DNA of 7,417 nucleotides, taken from contig QIHS01000301.1 of assembly GCA_003229095.1 (NCBI GenBank), positions 1-7,417 on the forward strand, written 5' to 3'. Origin of the DNA: Woeseia sp. Its GTDB lineage: Bacteria; Pseudomonadota; Gammaproteobacteria; Steroidobacterales; Woeseiaceae. Each line of letters opens with the position of its first letter. Position 1 is the stretch's first letter. Shown one piece after another: positions 1 through 5,397 of this stretch. A program made the translations under genes and the position numbers. The notes below the pieces were generated by a model. The model ran no database searches and was not told the origin of the DNA. It worked only from the letters and a program-made list of their open reading frames with translations.

Positions 1-522
1 GCCGGCCTCAAGATTGGCCGCGGTCGATTCATCGGGCAGCCGGTCCTTGCGGGGATCATCTCGTAAATCCGGGTCTCGATCCGAACGTGCGGTCAAAACC
101 TGGTCGGAAATACTCTCGTTGGTGGTGGACTCATCGGCACTGTCGCCCTCGAGCGTGCCGACATTGTCGATTGGCACAGCGCTTTCGGCGCGGGCACTTG
201 GCCGCTCCTGATCGCGCGTATTGCCGGCACCTTGCTGATTGGCTTGCGCGAGATAGGCCGCATGTTCCGGCTCGAGGACATTAGGATCGGGGTTCGCAAC
301 GATGGTTACTTCGAGCGATATCGCCTCGGCGAATTCGTCTCCGATAACCACGTTGAAGGTGACGCCGATAATGAGAATGCCGTGGACCAGCGCGGCCAGA
401 AACAGCATCGGCGGCAACCTGTCCGGCAGCGGGGCTGAATCGACGAACATCTGATCAATTGAGTCCTGATCCGTTGCTTTCATGGATTCTTCGTTAGTTG
501 TCTGCTTAGCGTTATTAGCCAT
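1..522 (-). CDS. tonB: TonB-family energy transducer, N-terminal part (cut by window edge)
   Basis: The minus-strand frame is open from an ATG at 522-520 to the window edge, giving 174 residues without a stop. The cytoplasmic N-terminus (about 1-38) is acidic. One membrane segment follows at about 39-60 (MLFLAALVHGILIIGVTF), and it contains a histidine (His47) as the TonB anchor does. In E. coli TonB a serine lies four residues before the histidine; here that residue is alanine. After the membrane comes the ISLEVTIVANPDP stretch and then EPEHAAYLAQANQQGAGN, both typical of the TonB variant linked to gshB in Pseudomonas (tonB3). The rest is a polar Asp/Ser/Arg-rich linker; the C-terminal TonB domain lies outside the window. 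The protein would couple proton motive force via ExbB/ExbD to an outer membrane process; tonB3 in P. aeruginosa has been linked to twitching. An ATG at 483-481 is an alternative start; neither has a strong ribosome binding site. Family assignment is firm, the exact role is inferred from synteny. Confidence 0.82.
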   Translation of the reverse strand, partial: MANNAKQTTNEESMKATDQDSIDQMFVDSAPLPDRLPPMLFLAALVHGILIIGVTFNVVIGDEFAEAISLEVTIVANPDPNVLEPEHAAYLAQANQQGAGNTRDQERPSARAESAVPIDNVGTLEGDSADESTTNESISDQVLTARSDRDPDLRDDPRKDRLPDESTAANLEAG

Positions 523-562
523 TAATACGGCAGGCGATTCACCAGAATCGTCTGCGCTCCAC

Positions 563-596
563 ATTCTCGCACAGGCTCGTGGCCGTCAATAGTCAA
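563..596 (-). promoter_or_regulatory. Candidate tonB promoter
   Basis: On the minus strand two overlapping TTGAC boxes (TTGACT at 596-591, TTGACG at 589-584) precede a GAGAAT hexamer at 568-563 that carries a TG one base upstream, as in an extended -10 site. The spacer from the second box is only 15 bases, shorter than the ideal 17, so this is a plausible but unproven sigma-70 promoter. It would let tonB be transcribed independently of gshB, past the repeat element. Confidence 0.35.
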
Positions 597-649
597 TTTT
601 ACCCCTGCCTCCACGGCGACAATGAGACCTGCCCATCAATTCCCGACTA

Positions 650-736
650 CGCCAATAAACGGGCTCTGACCCAAAAACCGGGTCAGAGCCCATTTTTCGG
701 GGTCAGAGCCCTTTTTTTAGAGCCCGCTTATTGGCG
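650..736. repeat. 87-base inverted-repeat element at the 3' end of gshB, REP-like
   Basis: The outer arms at 650-667 and 719-736 are inverted copies matching at 17 of 18 positions; the only mismatch is a659 against c727. Inside are GGGCTCTGACCC at 661-672 and two direct copies of its complement, GGGTCAGAGCCC, at 680-691 and 700-711. A partial copy, AGAGCCC, lies at 719-725. The two complete direct copies are exactly 20 bases apart and are followed by T-runs. The right arm includes the last two codons and stop of gshB, so the left arm is an inverted duplicate of the gene end. The structure resembles REP or BIME-type extragenic palindromes, or a complex terminator. I cannot assign it to a named family, and no transposase lies in the window. 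Confidence 0.75.
661..691. terminator. Perfect 12-bp stem-loop between gshB and tonB, possible terminator
   Basis: Bases 661-672 and 680-691 are perfectly complementary (12 GC-rich pairs) around a 7-base loop, AAAAACC. In the gshB transcript direction the hairpin is followed by only a short T-run (GTTTATT), so it would be a weak intrinsic terminator or an RNA-stabilising 3' hairpin. On the plus strand it is followed by ATTTTT, and the next repeat copy by seven T, so antisense transcripts could also be stopped. The hairpin competes with pairing of the outer arms of the same element. Confidence 0.4.
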
Positions 737-1690
737 GGTGAGTCTTGCCTCGATAGCGTCGAATAGGGTGCCGGCGATGTTCAGGTCGCAGGCGCTGTCC
801 AGTTCGCGAATGCCGGTGGGGCTGGTGACGTTGATTTCGGTCAGGAAGTCGCCGATAACATCGATGCCAGCGAAAATAACGCCGTGTTCCCTGAGCACGG
901 GCCCGACTTCGGCGCAAATCCAGCGATCGCGTTCTGTCAATGCGCGGGTTTCTCCTACTGCACCCATGACCAGGTTGCCACGGTTGTCGTCCGCGGGCGG
1001 GATACGCGCAAGGCAAAAGGGGACGGGCTCACCATCGATCAGAAGAATACGTTTATCACCGTCGCTGATTTGCGGGATAAATACCTGCGCCATCGCGTAA
1101 CGCCTGCCATTATCCGTAAGCGTCTCAAAGATGACGTTGGCATTGTTGTCACCGACCGCCACGACGAAGATCGATTTTCCGCCCATTCCGTCCAGCGGCT
1201 TGACCACAACGCGCTGATGCGTTGCAAGAAAGTCCTTCATGTCCTGCATCGAACGGGTTACCAGTGTCTCAGGCGCGCACTGCGGAAACCAGGCGGTATA
1301 GGCTTTCTCGTTCATGTTGCGCAGGCTTTGCGGTCGATTGACAATCAGTGCGCCGGCCGCCTCGGCCCGATCCAGTATGTAACTGGTGTAGATGTACTCC
1401 ATGTCGAACGGCGGGTCTTTGCGCATCAAAATGATATCGAGATCGCCGAGACAGATATCCTGTGCTTCCTGCAATTCAAACCAGGCGGTTTCATCGTCCC
1501 GGACTTCGAGGATTCTGGATCGCGCCAGAGCAACGCCGGCCAGCATTCTGAGGTCAGCCTGTTGCATGTAGTGAATCTCGGCCCCACGGCGACTGGCTTC
1601 GAGCAACATCGCGAATGAGCTGTCCTTGACCGGTTTTATGGACTCAATGGGGTCCATAACGACGCCAATGCGGCGGTTTTTGTCTGCCAT
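728..1690 (-). CDS. gshB: Glutathione synthetase
   Basis: This ATP-grasp ligase joins gamma-glutamylcysteine and glycine to form glutathione, the second step of the pathway, in the cytosol. The 320-residue product is close to the 316 of E. coli GshB and aligns throughout. It has the N-terminal IGVVMDPIESI and KDSSFAMLLEA, then LMRKDPPFD (about 89-96), LIVNRPQSLR, TPETLV-like APETLVTR, the glycine-rich KPLDGMGG nucleotide loop (about 164-171), GDKRILLIDGEPVPFCLARIP, RGNL and the metal/substrate segment EINVTSPTGIRE (about 285-296). I prefer the ATG at 1690-1688 because AGGAA lies 7 bases upstream and the protein then starts as the family does. A GTG at 1708 would add six residues behind a poorly spaced site. 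The stop at 730-728 lies inside an inverted-repeat arm. The gene is divergent from pilG and upstream of tonB, the order known in Pseudomonas. It looks intact and housekeeping. Confidence 0.97.
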   Translation of the reverse strand: MADKNRRIGVVMDPIESIKPVKDSSFAMLLEASRRGAEIHYMQQADLRMLAGVALARSRILEVRDDETAWFELQEAQDICLGDLDIILMRKDPPFDMEYIYTSYILDRAEAAGALIVNRPQSLRNMNEKAYTAWFPQCAPETLVTRSMQDMKDFLATHQRVVVKPLDGMGGKSIFVVAVGDNNANVIFETLTDNGRRYAMAQVFIPQISDGDKRILLIDGEPVPFCLARIPPADDNRGNLVMGAVGETRALTERDRWICAEVGPVLREHGVIFAGIDVIGDFLTEINVTSPTGIRELDSACDLNIAGTLFDAIEARLTRQ

Positions 1691-1697
1691 GTTCGGG

Positions 1698-1702
1698 TTC
1701 CT
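1698..1702 (-). promoter_or_regulatory. Ribosome binding site of gshB (decides the start)
   Basis: AGGAA on the minus strand ends 7 bases before the ATG at 1690-1688. This spacing is near ideal and favours that start over the GTG at 1708. Confidence 0.65.
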
Positions 1703-1728
1703 GCTCACGATACCTTTCGCGGCGGGTC

Positions 1729-1759
1729 ACTATACTCAAAAACACGCAAAAGACAGAAA
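1729..1759 (-). promoter_or_regulatory. Weak candidate gshB promoter
   Basis: A TATAGT hexamer on the minus strand (1734-1729, 5 of 6 to TATAAT) lies about 40 bases before the gshB ATG. The best -35 candidate, TTTCTG at 1759-1754, is 19 bases upstream and a poor match. That -35 would overlap the start of the repeat copy at 1757-1776, so the repeat could affect gshB expression. This rests on motif reading only. Confidence 0.3.
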
Positions 1760-1776
1760 CCGGGTCAGAGCCCATT
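1757..1776. repeat. Isolated copy of the GGGTCAGAGCCC repeat upstream of gshB
   Basis: The 20 bases AAACCGGGTCAGAGCCCATT here are identical to 675-694 in the element at the other end of gshB, more than 1 kb away, and in the same orientation. Both are followed by a T-rich stretch. A 20-base identity between intergenic sites is not expected by chance in 7.4 kb, so these are members of one dispersed repeat family. Confidence 0.75.
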
Positions 1777-2030
1777 CTTTTTCGTCGCTATCGCAACATC
1801 TGGAAGCGTCAGTCGGCAAGCTACGCGAGCTTCTTTTGTTGCACGAATAAATCAAGCCGCTGCACCGGTCGTGGCGGCATTTTGGCCAATATGGTACAAG
1901 TCTTTTTGCCCGGCATAGATTATGCAAACTGACCGTTTTTTGGGGTCTGCCGAGGCTGGCGCGGAATCACGATAACCGGGCTGCGAGGATGGTATTGGGG
2001 AAGCGATCTTGAATGAGGTCGCAACCGGGC

Positions 2031-2035
2031 GAGGG
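2031..2035 (+). promoter_or_regulatory. Ribosome binding site of pilG (decides the start)
   Basis: GAGGG lies 6 bases before a GTG at 2042. This supports GTG 2042 rather than the upstream in-frame TTG at 2009, and gives an N-terminus of the length usual for PilG. Confidence 0.6.
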
Positions 2036-2041
2036 TATTCA

Positions 2042-2408
2042 GTGTCAAATAATGTTTCCAGAGGTCTCAATGGCCTCAAGATCCTGGTGATTGATGACAG
2101 CAAGACAATTCGCCGTACGGCGGAGAGTATTCACAGCGATCGACGGTTTCGATGCGCTCTCAAAGATAGCGGATCACCAACCGGACGTGATATTCGTCGA
2201 CATCATGATGCCGCGGCTGGATGGCTATCAAACCTGTTCGCTGATCAAGCACAACAAGGTTTTCAAAGACACCCCGGTTATCATGCTATCCAGCAAGGAC
2301 GGGCTTTTCGATCGTGCGCGGGGACGTATTGTGGGTTCGGAGCAGTACCTGACCAAACCCTTTACCAAAGATGAATTGCTTGGCGCAATTTCCAACCAGA
2401 TCAAATGA
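2042..2408 (+). pseudogene. pilG: Twitching response regulator PilG, frameshifted by a deletion of about 26 bases
   Basis: PilG is the single-domain CheY-like regulator phosphorylated by ChpA that promotes pilus extension. The first 28 residues from GTG 2042 end in GLKILVIDDSKTIRRTAE and carry the acidic pair Asp18-Asp19. The second part is in the +1-shifted frame from about 2127: VFTAIDGFDALSK, then VIFVDIMMPRLDGYQTC with the phosphorylatable Asp, MLSSKDGLFDRARGRIVGS and YLTKPF with the switch Lys, ending at TGA 2406-2408. Compared with PilG as I recall it, about nine residues between the parts (end of helix 1 and start of strand 2) are reduced to one base, a net loss near 26 bases. Adding 26 gives 393 bases, or 130 residues, close to the roughly 135 of P. 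aeruginosa PilG. The uncorrected frame runs on to TGA at 2372-2374. The alternative to a real mutation is an assembly error. Identity is firm; the cause is inferred. Confidence 0.9.
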
Positions 2409-2418
2409 GGACCTGACC

Positions 2419-2784
2419 ATGGCAGTGATTCTAATCATCGACGATTCACCCACTGAGTTGCATATGTTCCAGGGCATGCTTGAGAAAAGCGGTTTCGAAA
2501 CCCTGGTTGCAGACAGTGGTGAAGAAGGGCTTCGTCAGGCGAGCGCGTCACAACCGGATTGCATCCTGATGGATGTGGTCATGCCCGGCATGAACGGTTT
2601 CCAGGCCACGCGCAAACTGACTCAGGATCCGCGTACATCCGATATTCCCGTCATTATGATCACCACCAAAGATCAGGAGACTGACAAAATCTGGGGCATG
2701 CGCCAGGGTGCTGCCGAGTACATCGTCAAACCTGTTGGTGCGAACGAGCTTGTGGCAAAGATCAATTCGGTAATGGCCAGCTGA
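2419..2784 (+). CDS. pilH: Twitching motility response regulator PilH
   Basis: This 121-residue single receiver domain is the second CheY-like output of the Pil-Chp system, acting on the retraction side or as a phosphate sink for ChpA in the cytosol. All receiver residues are present: Asp8-Asp9 (IIDDSPTE), phosphoacceptor Asp52 in LMDVVMPGMNG, Thr82 (MITT) and Lys104 (VKPVG). DKIWGMRQGAAEYIVKP is characteristic of PilH. No DNA-binding domain follows. A GAGGA overlapping the pilG stop lies 7 bases before the ATG, so translation does not depend on pilG termination. The stop codon directly abuts the pilI start (TGAATG), implying coupling. It is intact, in contrast to its neighbour pilG. Confidence 0.96.
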   Translation: MAVILIIDDSPTELHMFQGMLEKSGFETLVADSGEEGLRQASASQPDCILMDVVMPGMNGFQATRKLTQDPRTSDIPVIMITTKDQETDKIWGMRQGAAEYIVKPVGANELVAKINSVMAS

Positions 2785-3348
2785 ATGACCGCTTCTGCTG
2801 ACCTTGCCGCCCTTGCTGCGCAACCGTTTGAACTGCTACGTGAGCTTGAGCGTCGCAGCCAGATCGCAGTAGCGGGCCTTGACGGCGGTGAGGTTCCGGA
2901 TGAGTGGGTCGGCATTGGCTTCAGAATTGGCAACGAACATTTTATCACCCAGCGAGAACAGGTTCGAGAGGTGCTGATGTTGCCCGAATCGATTACCCGG
3001 GTACCCGGCGCCAGGCGCTGGATGCTGGGCATCGCAAATCTGCGCGGCCACCTGTTGCCACTTGTAGATCTAAAAATGTTCCTTGGCAGTGGCAGAACGA
3101 CGTTCAGGCGGGTAACCCGCGTTATTTCTGTCAATCATCGTGACGTTCCCGCAGGCTTGGTGGTTGACGAGGTGCAGGGGTTCAGGCGCTTTTCGGACAG
3201 CGAATATGTTGAGCAGTGGCCGCAGACAGAAATCCGCTGTGATCGCTACATCGCAGGCGCTTATCAACGAGCTCAGGAGACCTGGCCAATATTCAGTCTT
3301 TACGATCTGCTAGAGAGCAGTTCCTTCTTACAGGCCGCCGCGGAATAG
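2785..3348 (+). CDS. pilI: CheW-like adaptor PilI
   Basis: PilI couples the chemoreceptor PilJ to the kinase ChpA at the inner membrane, as CheW does in flagellar chemotaxis. The 187-residue product has a short N-terminal helix (QPFELLRELERRSQ, about 13-26) as in PilI proteins. The CheW fold begins at about 42 with GIGFRIGNEHFITQREQVREVLMLPESITRVPG. The signature GIANLRGHLLPLVDL (about 82-96) carries the conserved Arg87 of the receptor/kinase interface. Later strands are AGLVVDEVQGFRRF and YIAGAYQRAQETWPIFSLYDLLES. The ATG directly follows the pilH stop and has no clear ribosome binding site of its own, so it is probably translated by coupling. No anomalies seen. Confidence 0.95.
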   Translation: MTASADLAALAAQPFELLRELERRSQIAVAGLDGGEVPDEWVGIGFRIGNEHFITQREQVREVLMLPESITRVPGARRWMLGIANLRGHLLPLVDLKMFLGSGRTTFRRVTRVISVNHRDVPAGLVVDEVQGFRRFSDSEYVEQWPQTEIRCDRYIAGAYQRAQETWPIFSLYDLLESSSFLQAAAE

Positions 3349-3362
3349 CCAATAGTGAAACC

Positions 3363-5372
3363 ATGGCATTTAGTAACGCAAATTCATCGACATTTACCAT
3401 CCTCGCATCTGCATTGGCGGTGACGCTGGTCGCTGCTGTTGCTGTCCTGGCGCTGCAGTCCGGGAGCAGTGGCGAAGCTGATGGCAATGCTGCTGCACTT
3501 GCTGCGGTTTCGCAGGCCATTCCGTTACATACGGCCAGAGCGTTGCAGGCCGGCACGGACGGCCTGGATGATTTGCAAGCGGACGTCAGTCGTCTGGACG
3601 AGTTGCGCAGCGGCGGGTTCCTGACCTCCAGCGGTGCCTGGGACAATCTGGAGCATTACGCAAAAGCGATTCTTGAGAAACGCGCTGATATTGAAGTGCT
3701 CACCGGCTCCATTCAGGGACTCAATATCGGCATGACAAAGCTGTTGTCGGCATCCGATGCGCTGCTTGATCAGTCCGGGTCGACGGCCGTCATTCAGGAG
3801 TTTCAACGACGTGGGAATAACTTGCGGAGTTCGTTCTCCGCCCTGGTCGTCACGACATTACAGGGTGGACCTGCGGTCGCTGTGGCCGGTTTAGAAGCAG
3901 ATCTGGCATATTTGCGTTCGGTAACGAATGCATTGTCCGGCGATTCGACAGAACTGGACGTTGTTGCGCTCGACAATGCCGCAAGAGAATCAGCTCTGGT
4001 GCCGGTGATCAGCGAATTGCAGGATGTCGAAGCTCTAGTCGGGCCCACTATTGCCGCTGCCGCAAACCTGGATGATCTGGTCGCCAACGTTAACGGCTTG
4101 AACGAGGCGGCGTTGACACTGCTCAGAAGCGCATTGTCGTCAGCAGGATCGGGTGCAGGGGGCTTTATGTCGAGTTCGACCCTGCCGATAGGCATTCTTG
4201 TGATCGCATTTTTTCTGTTGCTCGGCCTGGCATTCCTGCATTCAAAGAGCGCCGTGTTTGAGCAGGCGGCGCGCGAGCAGGCACAGCAGAATGACCGAAA
4301 CCAGCAAGCCATTCTTCGTCTTCTCGACGAGCTGGGAAGCCTTGCAGATGGTGACCTGAGCGTCGAGGCAACAGTGACTGAGGATATTACCGGCGCAATT
4401 GCCGACTCCATTAACTACGCCATTGAAAAGTTGCGCGAGCTGGTTGCGACCATTAATGAAACGGCAATCATGGTTGATTCGGCTGCGAAACAGACTGAGA
4501 ACATGGCGCTGCAACTGGCCACCTCTGCAGACACCCAGGCTAAAGAGATTACGGCTGCTACAGGTTCCATTGTATCGATGGCAAGCTCTATTGAAGAGGT
4601 CTCCGGCAACGCCGAACGATCATCTGACGTCGCGCGGCATTCGGTCGAGGTCGCGCATAAGGGTGGCGATGCTGTACGCAGAACCATTGACGGCATGAAC
4701 GCCATTCGTGAAACCATCCAGGAAACGTCAAAGCGCATCAAGCGACTGGGAGAAAGCTCGCAGGAAATTGGCAACATCGTGGAGCTCATCAATGACATTG
4801 CCGAGCAGACCAATATCCTCGCGCTCAATGCTTCGATTCAGGCATCTATGGCGGGCGAGGCCGGACGCGGTTTTGCCGTGGTCGCGGACGAGGTTCAAAG
4901 ACTGGCTGAGCGCTCGACCAATGCCACCAAGCAAATCGAAGTCCTGGTCAAAACCATTCAGGCAGATACCAACGAAGCAGTGGTCTCCATGGAGCGCAGC
5001 ACGACAGACGTCGTGGGCGGTGCATTGCTCGCTGAAAACGCAGGCGCGGCGCTCGATGAGATCGAGCAGGTATCGAATCAGATCGCCAGCCTGGTAAAAA
5101 ATATATCCGTATCCGCCAGACAACAGGCGGGATCAGCCGCGGACGTGACGCGTCGCACAACCAGGCTCAAAGAGATCAGCGATCAGACCGGCAAGGCGAC
5201 CACAGCCACGGCTGCATCGATATCGAAATTGTCCGGGCTTGCCTCGCAGCTGCGGCAAACCGTAGCCGGATTCACCTTGCCAAATTCAGCATTGGAGGGC
5301 AGTGCGCTATCGACGGCGTCGAGCAACTCCCCTGCGGCCAAATTCCGGGCGCAGGAAGAAGCAGCGGGATAG
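3363..5372 (+). CDS. pilJ: Type IV pilus methyl-accepting chemoreceptor PilJ
   Basis: PilJ is the inner-membrane receptor that feeds surface or pilus signals to ChpA through PilI. The 669 residues are close to the roughly 680 of P. aeruginosa PilJ. Membrane segment 1 lies at about 11-33. A periplasmic helical region of about 240 residues follows, in the position of the PilJ sensor domains, and membrane segment 2 at about 275-294 (LPIGILVIAFFLLLGLAFL). A HAMP-like region (about 310-362) contains LRLLDELGSLADGDLSVEATVTEDITG. The signalling coiled coil has its hairpin tip at about 472-520: DIAEQTNILALNASIQASMAGEAGRGFAVVADEVQRLAERS, quoted here by key parts only. The ATG is 14 bases after pilI; its ribosome binding site is weak. 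A low-complexity Ser/Ala-rich tail ends the protein. No pilK methyltransferase gene follows, so whether it is methylated depends on a gene elsewhere. Confidence 0.96.
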   Translation: MAFSNANSSTFTILASALAVTLVAAVAVLALQSGSSGEADGNAAALAAVSQAIPLHTARALQAGTDGLDDLQADVSRLDELRSGGFLTSSGAWDNLEHYAKAILEKRADIEVLTGSIQGLNIGMTKLLSASDALLDQSGSTAVIQEFQRRGNNLRSSFSALVVTTLQGGPAVAVAGLEADLAYLRSVTNALSGDSTELDVVALDNAARESALVPVISELQDVEALVGPTIAAAANLDDLVANVNGLNEAALTLLRSALSSAGSGAGGFMSSSTLPIGILVIAFFLLLGLAFLHSKSAVFEQAAREQAQQNDRNQQAILRLLDELGSLADGDLSVEATVTEDITGAIADSINYAIEKLRELVATINETAIMVDSAAKQTENMALQLATSADTQAKEITAATGSIVSMASSIEEVSGNAERSSDVARHSVEVAHKGGDAVRRTIDGMNAIRETIQETSKRIKRLGESSQEIGNIVELINDIAEQTNILALNASIQASMAGEAGRGFAVVADEVQRLAERSTNATKQIEVLVKTIQADTNEAVVSMERSTTDVVGGALLAENAGAALDEIEQVSNQIASLVKNISVSARQQAGSAADVTRRTTRLKEISDQTGKATTATAASISKLSGLASQLRQTVAGFTLPNSALEGSALSTASSNSPAAKFRAQEEAAG

Positions 5373-5397
5373 GCTGCGCCCGTCGTCTTAGATTGAA

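Larger units (their letters stand above)
1691..2041. other. Divergent intergenic region gshB/pilG
   Basis: These 351 bases hold the gshB leader and candidate promoter, one repeat copy (1757-1776) and the leader of pilG. Short frames here have no recognisable protein content or codon pattern. For pilG I see only a TGG-TACAAG sequence (1892-1900) resembling an extended -10, without a good -35, so I do not call a pilG promoter. A GGGGTCTG-like string near 1940 faintly resembles the repeat but is not a copy. No tRNA or riboswitch fold was recognised. Confidence 0.6.

Noticed and set aside
680..711. Possible CRISPR-like array from repeats at a 20-base period
   Set aside because: The repeat unit is about 12 bases, the spacers are 8 bases and T-rich, copies occur in both orientations and there are no cas genes; a palindromic intergenic repeat fits better.
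884..1618. Long plus-strand open frame (244 codons) opposite gshB
   Set aside because: It lies wholly antisense to a clearly conserved gshB, and its translation has no recognisable domain; it is a shadow of gshB codon bias.
1871..1886. Possible sigma-54 promoter upstream of pilG (GG-N10-GC in TGGCGGCATTTTGGCC)
   Set aside because: The GG and GC spacing fits, but the TTGC part of the -12 box is TGGC and the -24 box is only partly matched; chance is likely in GC-rich DNA.
2009..2041. TTG at 2009 as pilG start
   Set aside because: It has no good ribosome binding site and adds 11 residues not typical of PilG; GTG at 2042 has GAGGG six bases upstream.
2091..2140. Programmed ribosomal frameshift in pilG
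   Set aside because: There is no slippery run at the junction, and a frameshift would not restore the missing residues of strand 2 of the receiver fold; a deletion explains the data better.
3803..4411. Minus-strand open frame (202 codons) inside pilJ
   Set aside because: It is antisense to the conserved pilJ coding region and has low-complexity Ser/Arg composition typical of a shadow frame.
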